A DNA stretch of 17,205 nucleotides from an uncultured Desulfuromonadales bacterium (GCA_945788205.1 CALZLE010000521.1:1-17205); one strand, 5' to 3'; counted from the stretch's first letter, positions 7,316 to 15,571 are shown. Program-made: numbers and translations. Notes: generated by a model not told the origin, from the sequence alone.

Positions 7316-9055
7316 GTGAAATTTTCCTGGAAATTCAGTCCAAACCGAGAAAACCTGATTGCCCTGTTAGTGGTCGCAGTCCTTATCGGCATGGGAACCG
7401 GAGCACTGGCAGTCGCCTTTCGCTACTTGCTGCTTTACACCACCGACCTGTTCTGGCCTGATCCCAATGCCCTGCTCGACGTCAAAAATCACTACCCCTG
7501 GTACCTGATACTTGCCATTCCAGTCTTCGGTGGGCTGTTGGTCGGCCCGTTAATCAATCGTCTCTCTCCAGAAACACGAGGCGCTGGAGTGCCTGAGGTG
7601 ATCGAAGCCGTGGTGACCCGCGAAGGAACCATCCGCCACCGGACCGCTTTTTTCAAGACGCTGTTCACTGTTCTTTCGATCGGGACCGGTGCCTCGGTCG
7701 GTCGCGAGGGTCCGGTTGTGCATATCGGTTCTTCAGTCGGCTCCTCCATCGCCCAGCTGCTCAAACTTCCGGCCGAATGGAAGCGCGTGTTTCTGGCCTG
7801 CGGTGCCGCTGCCGGCATCGCTGCGACCTTTAACGCACCGATGGCCGGAATGTTGTTCGCTGCAGAAATCATCCTGGTCGATTTTCAGGTCAGCTATCTG
7901 AGTCACATCGCCATCTCCGCCGTGACCGCCACCGTGGTATCGCACCATTTCCTCGGCAGTTTGCCGACTTTTCAGGTGCCCGCATACGAACTGGTCAGCT
8001 ACGTCGAACTGCCCCTTTACGCGCTGCTCGGACTGCTGGCCGGACTGCTGTCGATCCTGTTTATCCGTTCTGTCTCTTTGGTTGAAGACCTGTTCAACAA
8101 AAGCAAAATCCCCTTTTCCTACCGCCCCGCCATCGCCGGATTGCTGATCGGCGGCATCGCGGTCGGTTGGCCGCATGTCCTGGGGGTTGGTTACGAATCG
8201 ATCAATCTGGCCCTGACCGCCAATATGGCGATCGGATTGATGGGGGTAGTGCTACTGCTGAAACTGCTCGCCACCGCCAGCTCGGTCGGCGCCGGTTTCT
8301 CCGGCGGTATTTTTGCTCCTTCACTGGTGCTCGGCTCACTGCTCGGCGGGCTGTTCGGCAGTGTTGCGGAAATGGTCTTCCCCGGCAGTGTTGCCACCAG
8401 CGCGGCCTACAGTCTGATCGGCATGGGTGCGGTGGTCGCCGGAACCACCCTTGCCCCGATCACCGCTATTTTCACCATCTTTGAGCTGACCTACAATTTT
8501 GACATCATTTTACCGTTGATGACCTGCTGCATCACCAGTCTGGTCACGGTCCAGAAACTGTACGGCTATTCGATTTATGAAACCCGCTTGCTGCGCAAGG
8601 GCATCCGCATGGTACGCGGCCACGATGTCAACCTGCTGCGCGCAATGCGGGTCGGCGATTTCATGGACAACGAATTTGAAACCATCCGACAGAACATGCG
8701 CCTCGGCGAAGTATTGACGATTGCCGAGCAGAGCCCCTATCCACATTTTCCAGTCCTCAACCAGGAGGAAAAACTGGTCGGCATGTTGTCGATGAGTGAC
8801 CTGAAAGGCTTTATCGGCGATATCGGCGAACTGAGTGAACTGGTGATTACTTCAGAGATCATGACCACCCGGGTGGTCATCGTCCACCCGGAGGACAACT
8901 TTGAAACCGCCTTTGAAATTTTCGAGGGCAAACAGATCTCCACCCTGCCGGTCGTAGCCAGCGATGGCAGTCTGCTCGGAATCCTGAAAAAGAATGATCT
9001 GCTGCTCGCCTACAACCAGAAAATCCTCAAGCTGAATATTGGTCAGCGCGACTAA
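7316..9055 (+). CDS. ClC-family chloride/proton transporter with C-terminal CBS domain pair
   Basis: The 579-residue inner-membrane protein has the three ClC anion-pathway signatures: 'GAGVP' (89-93), 'GREGP' (129-133) with gating glutamate E131, and 'GGIFAP' (330-335). Y421 probably matches the pore tyrosine of E. coli ClcA. By hand alignment the central pore serine (ClcA S107) is alanine A90, and the internal proton glutamate (ClcA E203) is isoleucine I185, while the neighbouring E184 (ClcA E202) is kept. The gating glutamate suggests an antiporter, but the proton route may differ. Two CBS domains (about 447-570) follow; these often bind adenine nucleotides and regulate transport. The GTG start at 7316 has a CGGAG site five bases upstream. 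The gene diverges from the HDOD gene and appears to stand alone. It contains a 20-base perfect palindrome at 8861-8880. Confidence 0.94.
   Translation: MKFSWKFSPNRENLIALLVVAVLIGMGTGALAVAFRYLLLYTTDLFWPDPNALLDVKNHYPWYLILAIPVFGGLLVGPLINRLSPETRGAGVPEVIEAVVTREGTIRHRTAFFKTLFTVLSIGTGASVGREGPVVHIGSSVGSSIAQLLKLPAEWKRVFLACGAAAGIAATFNAPMAGMLFAAEIILVDFQVSYLSHIAISAVTATVVSHHFLGSLPTFQVPAYELVSYVELPLYALLGLLAGLLSILFIRSVSLVEDLFNKSKIPFSYRPAIAGLLIGGIAVGWPHVLGVGYESINLALTANMAIGLMGVVLLLKLLATASSVGAGFSGGIFAPSLVLGSLLGGLFGSVAEMVFPGSVATSAAYSLIGMGAVVAGTTLAPITAIFTIFELTYNFDIILPLMTCCITSLVTVQKLYGYSIYETRLLRKGIRMVRGHDVNLLRAMRVGDFMDNEFETIRQNMRLGEVLTIAEQSPYPHFPVLNQEEKLVGMLSMSDLKGFIGDIGELSELVITSEIMTTRVVIVHPEDNFETAFEIFEGKQISTLPVVASDGSLLGILKKNDLLLAYNQKILKLNIGQRD
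8861..8880. repeat. Perfect 20-base palindrome inside the ClC gene
   Basis: ATGACCACCC is followed directly by its exact reverse complement, with no spacer; the flanking bases do not extend the symmetry. It encodes the start of the second CBS domain (residues near 516-522, MTTRVVI). Roughly 0.02 such perfect palindromes are expected by chance in a window this size. Function is unknown, and coding constraint may account for it. Confidence 0.6.
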
Positions 9056-9069
9056 AGCTGTCTTCGATT

Positions 9070-9108
9070 TTATCAATAACCACTCTTCCTGCAGTCAATA
9101 TTATCAAT
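9070..9108 (+). repeat. Two TTATCAAT direct repeats 31 bases apart in the gap before the iron-sulfur gene
   Basis: TTATCAAT occurs at 9070-9077 and 9101-9108, about three helical turns apart, in the AT-rich gap between the ClC stop (9055) and the next start (9173). This could be a regulator site, but AT-rich octamers recur easily. No convincing promoter hexamers or terminator hairpin were found in this gap. Confidence 0.25.
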
Positions 9109-9172
9109 TTGTTTTTTGCCTGACTTCCTGAGATGATTGCGCGATTTTCAACAACAAAGGGTTCCGGAATTG

Positions 9173-10357
9173 ATGAAAGTAAACGCCACAAAACTGCCGC
9201 GCCTTGCCCTGCAGGAACAACTACAAAGCATTTCCACACACTGCCATCAATGTCAGCGTTGTGTGACCGAGTGTCAGTTTTTACAAAATCATGGAGACCC
9301 AAAACGTCTGGCCGACAACTACACCCCGATTGATGGATATTATCTGCAGTTGCCCTTCAAGTGCAGCCTTTGCGGACTCTGTACCGCCGTCTGCCCGAAA
9401 CAGCTCGACATGGCCACAATGTTTCTGGAAATGCGCCGAGAAACGGTCAGTCGCGGAGCGGGCAATCTGCGACAACACAAAGGATTGCAAGGGTACGAAA
9501 AGAAAGGAACGTCGCAACGCTTCAGCTGGTACGCCCTGCCAGAAGGCTGTGATACAGTCTTCTTTCCCGGCTGCGGGCTCCCCGGCACCCGACCGGAACA
9601 GACGATGAAAACCTTCGCTAGGCTACAACGCAGCATGCCAAAGGTCGGTATCGTCCTCGACTGCTGCACCAAACCCTCTCACGATCTCGGCAAAGAGAAA
9701 TATTTTCACGCCATGTTCGGCGAGATGAAACAGTTTCTGCTCAAACATGGCATCAAAACAATTTTAGTCGCTTGCCCCAATTGTGACAAAGTCTTCCGCG
9801 ATTACGGTCCCGAGTTCGAAACCAGCAGCATCTACGAATTGTTAGCTGCCAGTGATTTGCCGAAAGCAGCAGACATCTCTGAAACAGTGAATGTTCACGA
9901 CCCTTGTGTCGCCCGCTTCTCGAGTTCTGTTCAGGATGCCGTGCGCAGTCTGGTCGAAAAAATCGGTTTGAACCTCGTCGAAACTGAGCATTCACGCGAC
10001 ACCACTCTTTGCTGCGGCGAAGGAGGTGCAGTCGGTGCTGTTGCACCCGAATTGGCCGCAGGCTGGACGAAGAAAAGAACCGAGGAGGCCACCGCTAGCC
10101 GAACGGTCACTTACTGTTCCGGCTGCGCCGGCTTTATCGGCAAGCAAGGCCCGACCAATCACATTCTCGATCTGATTTTCAGCCCGGAGGCAGCCCTGAA
10201 GGACAAGGCAAAAGTGTCGAAAGCCCCCTTGACCTACCTGAACCGACTCAAAATCAAAAAAGCGATAAAGAACGCAGTTGCTACAGCTGTGAGCCGGGAA
10301 AGAACCTTCAGTGCGACGGAAGAGACTGTTGCTGCTGGCCCGCTTCCGAGAGAGTAA
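9173..10357 (+). CDS. HdrD/GlpC-like iron-sulfur protein: two [4Fe-4S] motifs plus two CCG domains
   Basis: The 394-residue soluble protein has two N-terminal ferredoxin-type motifs: C24-x2-C27-x2-C30-x3-C34, whose last cysteine lacks the usual following proline, and C64-x2-C67-x2-C70-x3-C74-P. Two cysteine-rich CCG modules follow: C134, C164-C165, C201, C204 and C245, C280-C281, C315, C318. HdrD, GlpC and lactate/glycolate oxidase Fe-S subunits share this layout; the CCG modules ligate a catalytic or electron-transfer cluster. The first module reads 'CCTKP' instead of 'CCG'. No flavoprotein, LUD-domain or membrane cytochrome partner is nearby, so the redox partner is unknown. I chose ATG 9173 because the family pattern begins just after it; an in-frame TTG at 9170 has slightly better spacing from AAAGGG (9156-9161), and the TTG at 9137 is less likely. 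A basic C-terminal tail of about 45 residues follows the last motif. Confidence 0.92.
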   Translation: MKVNATKLPRLALQEQLQSISTHCHQCQRCVTECQFLQNHGDPKRLADNYTPIDGYYLQLPFKCSLCGLCTAVCPKQLDMATMFLEMRRETVSRGAGNLRQHKGLQGYEKKGTSQRFSWYALPEGCDTVFFPGCGLPGTRPEQTMKTFARLQRSMPKVGIVLDCCTKPSHDLGKEKYFHAMFGEMKQFLLKHGIKTILVACPNCDKVFRDYGPEFETSSIYELLAASDLPKAADISETVNVHDPCVARFSSSVQDAVRSLVEKIGLNLVETEHSRDTTLCCGEGGAVGAVAPELAAGWTKKRTEEATASRTVTYCSGCAGFIGKQGPTNHILDLIFSPEAALKDKAKVSKAPLTYLNRLKIKKAIKNAVATAVSRERTFSATEETVAAGPLPRE

Positions 10358-10470
10358 ATCGCATTCGGACATCACACCAGCCCCCCCTCTTTTTCATAAA
10401 ATAACTCTCAGACATAATTGCAGCGTCTTTGTTAAACTGATAGAGCAATTCTTCTGCTATGGAGATCTGA

Positions 10471-13404
10471 ATGAGGGGCCAGCGACAACAACTGCGACAC
10501 GCACTACTCATCCTCGTGCTCGCTCTTTTTAGTACCGGCGTGTACGCTTCTGATATTTCACCTATCACCGCCACACAAGTAAATCCACTTCCTCCGACAA
10601 AAACCCTGCAGAGCTGGATAGCGCAGATGAAAAGCAACCCGCGTGGCCCCTTCAAACGGATCCGCTGGTTCTGTAATGACGGCAGCATCCTGCCGCCGAA
10701 GCCATACGCCTGCCGGGAGCATGGCGGAGGCGTACAGCACGGAGAATGGAGCGAGCGAGCCAAAAGACTGCGTCAACATAACTACCTGATTGCGACCTTG
10801 CTGGCTGATCTCTGGCCGGAAAGTTTTTATCTCACGCCAAACTGGCAGGCATCGCTCAAACAAATCATGCTTGAACAGTACCTGATCGGGGTAGATGACG
10901 GTTGGATCCTGCGCCAGGCCCGTTATTACCGAGGTGCAATTCAGGCCGAGGATGAAACCTGGCACGGCAAAGCCCTGCTGCTCGGGCTGCTTGAGCAACC
11001 GGAGCAGCAAAAGAAAGATTTTCTGTTGTGGCGCGAAGCAGTCAGACTGCTGCCCCACGGTCAGGAGCATGTACCGCTCACCGAGATGCGCCAACTGGCA
11101 GAGCAGATCGAGCAGCAGAACAAAAAGTTTTCAAGACTCCGCATCAAGCTACACAGTCGGCCGGAATTTGCCGATGCCGAACTGGTGCTAATCGCGGGAC
11201 GAGAGTTCAGCGAGGACCAAAGAGAGCCATATCTGCGTTTAGCAGAACTGATTGAGCAAGTGACCCGGCCCAACAAGCAACCGCTGGCACAAGCCCGAAA
11301 GCTGGGGCTTGGAGACACCGGCTCCCGGTTCCCGGAGAATGAATCAGAACTGTCCCCCAACATCCGTTTTGCCCGCAGCAGTCAACTGCTTTTTCAGCTC
11401 CGCAATGAATTGCTGCAACAAAAAGACAAAAACCATCAGCTCGATTTATTGATCGCCAGTCTTGATCTGGAGCATAGTCTCTATCAAAGCGCTAACCAGC
11501 TGCTGGACCAACTGCCAAAAACGAACCGCCGTCAACGACTGGCCTGGATAGAGATAGGTTTAGACGGACTCTACGGCATCGGTTTTCTGTCACAGAGGCA
11601 GAGGGACAACCAGAAAAAGACCATCGAAAACCTGTTGCAGCGCCCGCTGACACGCGAAAAGTATCAACGTCAACTCCTCCAACTGGCCCGTATCAGTCAC
11701 TGGGCTGAGCAACAGCTACAGGTGCAATTCGAAACCTCAGTCCGACATCTGGCAGAGCTCGACCCGCTGGTCAACAGCTTCTTCCAGCAACGGTTGCGGG
11801 CCAGCCCACTGCTACCGATTGTGCAGATCATCGACAGTCTGCTGATCGACAGCCAACAGCTTCGCGGCACCAGCCAAACTCTGTTCGGCAAATCAACGAC
11901 CGGTTTGCGCCCACTGAATCCGGGACTGGCACGCGGTCGGTTAGAAATTGTAAAAGACCCCGCTACCCACAAATTCTCCCCAAAAGGGATTTACCTGTTA
12001 CCGGAAACCGTTGCAGAACTACCACCGGTTGCCGGAATACTGACCCGCAACGCCGGCAACAGCCTCTCCCATATCCAGCTGTTGGCCCGTAACCTCGGCA
12101 TTCCCAACCTCGCAGTTTCGGCTCAACTGCTGAGTGAGCTGAATAAACATAACGGCGAAACCATCATTCTGGCTGTCAGCCCTGGAGGTGTAGTGCAGAT
12201 AGAAACCGACTCCGCCGACTGGAAAAAATACTTCCGCCAACAAACCAAGAGTGATTACCTGATCCGTCCGGATATGGCGAAGCTCGACTTGCAACAGCGC
12301 AATATTCTGCCGCTGACAAGTATTCGAGCTAACGATTCCGGTCGAATCGCCGGTCCCAAGGGAGCAAATCTGGGCGAGCTGAAACAGATTTATCAGGGTT
12401 TGGTTCCCGATGCTCTGGTGATCCCTTTCGGACGCTTCCGCAGCCTGCTCAATGAAACCAGAACCAACAGCGGTGAGAAATTATTCGACTGGCTGGTAAA
12501 CGGCTACCGAAACCTAGAAAGTATCGACACCCCAAAGGACAAACAACGCGCCACCCGTCAACTGCTCACACAATTGCGCCAACAGATCGAATCGGCTCCG
12601 CTGAGCAATCGTTTTCTCACGGAACTGCGACAATCCCTGCATGAGCATTTCGGCCCTGATGGTAGCTATGGTGTTTTCGTCCGCAGTGACACCAATGTCG
12701 AAGACCTGCCTAACTTCACCGGTGCCGGGCTGAACAAAACCGTACCGCACGTGGTCGGCTTCAACAATATCGTCGCCGCTATTCGCAAGGTCTGGGCCTC
12801 TCCCTTCAGCCAACGGGCCCATAGTTGGCGGCAGGCGCACATGCAGAATCCGGAACATGTCTATGCCTCGGTGCTGTTGATGAAATCGGTTCCGGCCGAT
12901 AAATCAGGGGTCCTCGCAACCGCCAACCTGATCAATTCTGATCCCGGCCAGTTACATGTCGCAGTCAACGAAGGGGTCGGCGGAGCGGTCAGTGGCCAAC
13001 GGGCCGAAGAGATCCTGATCGACAAAAAATCCGGCCAGGTGCAGCTACTCGCCCAGGCGAGCGCAATACAAAAAAGGGTGCTATTGCCCGCCGGTGGCAT
13101 TCAGAAAATACGAGCGCAAACGCCGGAAAAACTCCTGAGTGATGATGAAATAGAAATTCTACGCCGCATGGCCGAGTTGCTGCCGAAAGAGTTTCCGAGC
13201 CTGCAAGGCTCGGATGGCCGGGCCAAGCCAGCCGATATTGAGTTCGGTTTTCTAGACGGCCAGTTCGTGCTGTTTCAAATACGCCCGCTCGCGGAAAGCA
13301 AGCGGGTGAAAAAAGACCTTTATCTGCGCCAGCTCGATAGAGATCTGAAAAAAGGCAAGCAGCCAATCGACCTGACACGCCTCCCCAGGGGGATTGAACC
13401 ATGA
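10471..13404 (+). CDS. Exported dikinase-like protein: phosphohistidine domain followed by PPDK-type ATP-grasp domain
   Basis: The 977-residue protein starts with a Sec signal peptide (basic n-region, core about 11-23, likely cleavage after 'VYA' at 26), placing the rest outside the cytoplasm. Residues 60-92 hold a striking C68/C81/H84/GGG/H90 motif. Residues 95-480 are helical, Gln-rich and unrecognised. A PEP-utiliser-type mobile domain (about 488-590) carries the phosphoryl-carrier H534 in 'NSLSHIQLLAR'. A PPDK_N-type ATP-grasp domain (about 612-950) has 'GPKGANLGEL' (628-637), R738 in 'VRSDTNVEDLP', 'VWASPFSQRA', 'DIEF' (922-925) and 'FQIRP' (935-939). No PEP/pyruvate-binding TIM barrel is present, so it is not PEP synthase or PPDK; the His-then-ATP-grasp order is that of glucan water dikinases. 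An ATP-driven phosphotransfer to an unknown acceptor is inferred. GGAGAT lies five bases before the ATG. The stop overlaps the next start by four bases (ATGA). Confidence 0.88.
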   Translation: MRGQRQQLRHALLILVLALFSTGVYASDISPITATQVNPLPPTKTLQSWIAQMKSNPRGPFKRIRWFCNDGSILPPKPYACREHGGGVQHGEWSERAKRLRQHNYLIATLLADLWPESFYLTPNWQASLKQIMLEQYLIGVDDGWILRQARYYRGAIQAEDETWHGKALLLGLLEQPEQQKKDFLLWREAVRLLPHGQEHVPLTEMRQLAEQIEQQNKKFSRLRIKLHSRPEFADAELVLIAGREFSEDQREPYLRLAELIEQVTRPNKQPLAQARKLGLGDTGSRFPENESELSPNIRFARSSQLLFQLRNELLQQKDKNHQLDLLIASLDLEHSLYQSANQLLDQLPKTNRRQRLAWIEIGLDGLYGIGFLSQRQRDNQKKTIENLLQRPLTREKYQRQLLQLARISHWAEQQLQVQFETSVRHLAELDPLVNSFFQQRLRASPLLPIVQIIDSLLIDSQQLRGTSQTLFGKSTTGLRPLNPGLARGRLEIVKDPATHKFSPKGIYLLPETVAELPPVAGILTRNAGNSLSHIQLLARNLGIPNLAVSAQLLSELNKHNGETIILAVSPGGVVQIETDSADWKKYFRQQTKSDYLIRPDMAKLDLQQRNILPLTSIRANDSGRIAGPKGANLGELKQIYQGLVPDALVIPFGRFRSLLNETRTNSGEKLFDWLVNGYRNLESIDTPKDKQRATRQLLTQLRQQIESAPLSNRFLTELRQSLHEHFGPDGSYGVFVRSDTNVEDLPNFTGAGLNKTVPHVVGFNNIVAAIRKVWASPFSQRAHSWRQAHMQNPEHVYASVLLMKSVPADKSGVLATANLINSDPGQLHVAVNEGVGGAVSGQRAEEILIDKKSGQVQLLAQASAIQKRVLLPAGGIQKIRAQTPEKLLSDDEIEILRRMAELLPKEFPSLQGSDGRAKPADIEFGFLDGQFVLFQIRPLAESKRVKKDLYLRQLDRDLKKGKQPIDLTRLPRGIEP

Positions 13405-14678
13405 AATTTCTGCTGAATAGTCTGATTCTACTGTTGCTGCATGGTAACGCCTGGAGCTATCCGCTCGATGCGGCCGGACAAACTGGCATTAAACGTCTGG
13501 AAGGATACCAGCTTTTTCAGGAGGGGAAGGTTAAGGGTCGCAAGCTGTTTCCCGGTGCCCTGTTCGACAGCAATCAGATCCAGCTACGGATGCTCGAAGC
13601 AACCGAGGTTACATTGCCAGAAGTCGATGTCGAATTGACCGAAGAGATCGGTGCCTATCTGGGTGAGGATCTGGAAAACTACAATTTTTCGATCCTCGAT
13701 TTGAGCGATCAACAACACCCAGTCTACGCCGAGCATCTGGGTGAGGTTAATTTCAATCCGGCCAGCCTGGGCAAAATTCTGATTGCAGTAGCGACTCTAC
13801 AGGCGCTGGCTGACCGCTATCCAGACGATATCGAAGCCCGAAAAAAGCTGCTCCGTGACCGTCAGATTGTTGCTGATCAATTCATTCTCAATGATCACCA
13901 CAAAGTCCCGATCTGGCACGAGAAGCGGCAGAGGATGATTTATCGGAGCATCCAATTGGGTGACACGGGAAATCTCTGGAGCTGGCTCGACTGGATGCTT
14001 TCTCCCAGTTCCAACGCCGCTGCGGCGATGGTCTTGCGCGAGTACCTGCTGATGGTTCAGTTTGGTGACCAATACCCGGTTACGGCACAAAAAGCTGATG
14101 AGTTCCTGAAACAAACCAGCAAACAAACATTAATGCAGTTACTGATTCGCAGCATGCGGGAACCACTGCGACGTAACGGTATCGATCCAAATCAGTTACG
14201 CCAGGGCGGTTTCTTCACTCGTAACGGGAAACAGCTGATTCCGGGCGGCAGCAGTCGGGCCAATACCCGCAGCCTGCTGCAACTGCTGTTGAAGATTGAG
14301 CAAGGAACCCTGATCGATCGGTTTTCCAGCTTGGAACTGAAAAAACTGCTCTACCTGACCGAAAAACGGATCCGCTACGCGTCACACCCGGCACTGAAGC
14401 ATTCTGCTGTTTATTTCAAATCAGGATCGCTTTACAGCTGTACTCCAGAAGAAGGTTTTGAGTGCGGGAAGTACCAGGGAAACAGAAAAAATCTTCTGAA
14501 TTCGATCGCTATTATCGAACAACAGGGAGAGGAATTGTTACACTATCTGGTGATCGTTTCTTCGAACGTACTCAAGGTCAACTCTGCCGTTGCCCATCAA
14601 ACTCTAGCGATGCGCATCCATCGCCTGTTGGAAAACAGGCAACAGGAACGGCTCAAGAAGAGGGGGATTGCAGAATAA
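13401..14678 (+). CDS. Exported serine hydrolase of the class A beta-lactamase/penicillin-recognising fold
   Basis: The 425-residue protein has a signal peptide (likely cleavage after 'AWS' near residue 19). It carries the three serine-hydrolase motifs in order: S122-L-G-K125 (nucleophile and base, SxxK), S203-S204-N205 (SxN) and K340-S341-G342 (KTG box). It is longer than typical class A beta-lactamases (~290), with about 100 extra residues before the first motif and long insertions, and I see no ExxLN omega-loop motif. A peptidase, transpeptidase-like or esterase activity on the cell envelope is more likely than drug resistance. The start ATG overlaps the dikinase stop (ATGA) and is preceded by a strong AGGGGGA site, so the two proteins are probably made together and both act outside the cytoplasm. 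The 3' end overlaps the convergent hydrolase gene by 26 bases. Confidence 0.85.
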   Translation: MKFLLNSLILLLLHGNAWSYPLDAAGQTGIKRLEGYQLFQEGKVKGRKLFPGALFDSNQIQLRMLEATEVTLPEVDVELTEEIGAYLGEDLENYNFSILDLSDQQHPVYAEHLGEVNFNPASLGKILIAVATLQALADRYPDDIEARKKLLRDRQIVADQFILNDHHKVPIWHEKRQRMIYRSIQLGDTGNLWSWLDWMLSPSSNAAAAMVLREYLLMVQFGDQYPVTAQKADEFLKQTSKQTLMQLLIRSMREPLRRNGIDPNQLRQGGFFTRNGKQLIPGGSSRANTRSLLQLLLKIEQGTLIDRFSSLELKKLLYLTEKRIRYASHPALKHSAVYFKSGSLYSCTPEEGFECGKYQGNRKNLLNSIAIIEQQGEELLHYLVIVSSNVLKVNSAVAHQTLAMRIHRLLENRQQERLKKRGIAE

Positions 14679-15534
14679 GGTCGTCCAGCTTGGCGATCAG
14701 GCGACTCAGCCAAGCACCACCCTGCGCATCTTCCGCCAGGGCTACGACGATATAGCGACGACCGTCATGTTCGATAATCGCACTGTCTGCATGATACTGG
14801 CGCCATGAACCTGATTTACGGTAAATGACAGCCTCGGGGCGAGACTTCAAACCCTTGACGAATTTATGCTGAATTGCTGGCTGACTTAATTTTGCCTTCA
14901 TCTCCAGGCTCATTTCCGGAGACACCAGCTGGCCAGTTTCGAGCAGGTAGTAAAAACGCGCGACCTGAAACGCGGTCGCCCCGTGGGATAAATTCGCCAG
15001 CGGGTCACGCTTCCAAGCCCCGGCTTTGCCATAGTCTTTACCGACCCAAAGGCCGCCGTTGTAAGCCGGATCGTAGAGACGATACTTGGGAGACTGCAGC
15101 AATTCCGCCAGGTAGGATTTTCCGACCTTGTTGAGCATTTCGGTTGCCGCGCGATTAGAGGAATTGCGGATCATCCGCGTCAGTTTGTCCTCGATTGCGC
15201 TGTCTAATTCCAGCTCACCATTTGCGATCTGCTCATAGGCCCCGAGCAGAATGGCGATCTTTGGCAGGCTGGCTGCGTACATCATTCGATCGCCGTTAAC
15301 TTCCGCCAGCAGCGGATGATCTGGGTCGGTGATATCAACCAGAGCGATACTCAGTTTTTTCCGGGCCACCGATTTATCAAGTTGCAGATCGCGCAAGCAG
15401 GATTCCAAGCCTTGTTGCAGACGATTACTGCGACAGGTTTCCAAAGCAGGAGCCGGGCTTAAGCTAAAAACTGGAGGGGAAGAGAAAAACAGGACCAGCA
15501 AGAAAATTAGAAATACTTTACATTTAGAGTTCAT
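14653..15534 (-). CDS. Exported class A beta-lactamase-like serine hydrolase
   Basis: The 293-residue protein begins with a signal peptide ending near 'PVFS' (about residue 24). Its motifs are S89-L-P-K92 (SxxK), S125-S126-N127 (SxN) and K240-S241-G242 (KTG box), at spacings close to class A beta-lactamases and of similar size. The omega-loop ExxLN glutamate needed for efficient beta-lactam hydrolysis is not evident, so it is better called a beta-lactamase-related serine hydrolase. C34 and C46 could form a disulfide. I chose ATG 15534 because it places the signal peptide at the N-terminus; in-frame ATGs at 15543 and 15597 add hydrophobic or charged residues ahead of it, and no start has a strong ribosome binding site. 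It is related in motif pattern to the neighbouring convergent hydrolase and diverges from the carrier gene with only 37 bases between starts. Confidence 0.87.
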   Translation of the reverse strand: MNSKCKVFLIFLLVLFFSSPPVFSLSPAPALETCRSNRLQQGLESCLRDLQLDKSVARKKLSIALVDITDPDHPLLAEVNGDRMMYAASLPKIAILLGAYEQIANGELELDSAIEDKLTRMIRNSSNRAATEMLNKVGKSYLAELLQSPKYRLYDPAYNGGLWVGKDYGKAGAWKRDPLANLSHGATAFQVARFYYLLETGQLVSPEMSLEMKAKLSQPAIQHKFVKGLKSRPEAVIYRKSGSWRQYHADSAIIEHDGRRYIVVALAEDAQGGAWLSRLIAKLDDLILQSPSS

Positions 15535-15571
15535 GTTCGGCATCTTACTAGAAAATGGGCAAAAAAAGCAA

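Noticed and set aside
7733..8176. 147-codon reverse-strand frame inside the ClC gene, and similar long antisense frames (2034-2411, 9340-9672, 10308-10763, 12989-13402)
   Set aside because: They lie opposite genes with clear domains, have Arg/Gln/Ser-rich compositions typical of antisense frames, and show no recognisable motifs.
10413..10418. CATAAT as -10 box for the dikinase gene
   Set aside because: Good -10 but no acceptable -35 at 16-18 bases upstream; the 113-base gap gives no better candidate.
10471..13404. PEP synthase (ppsA) or PPDK annotation
   Set aside because: The domain order is reversed, the PEP/pyruvate TIM barrel is absent and a signal peptide is present.
14653..15534. Antibiotic-resistance class A beta-lactamase
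   Set aside because: The SxxK, SxN and KSG motifs fit the fold, but the ExxLN omega-loop motif is not evident and the context is envelope enzymes, not resistance or mobility genes.
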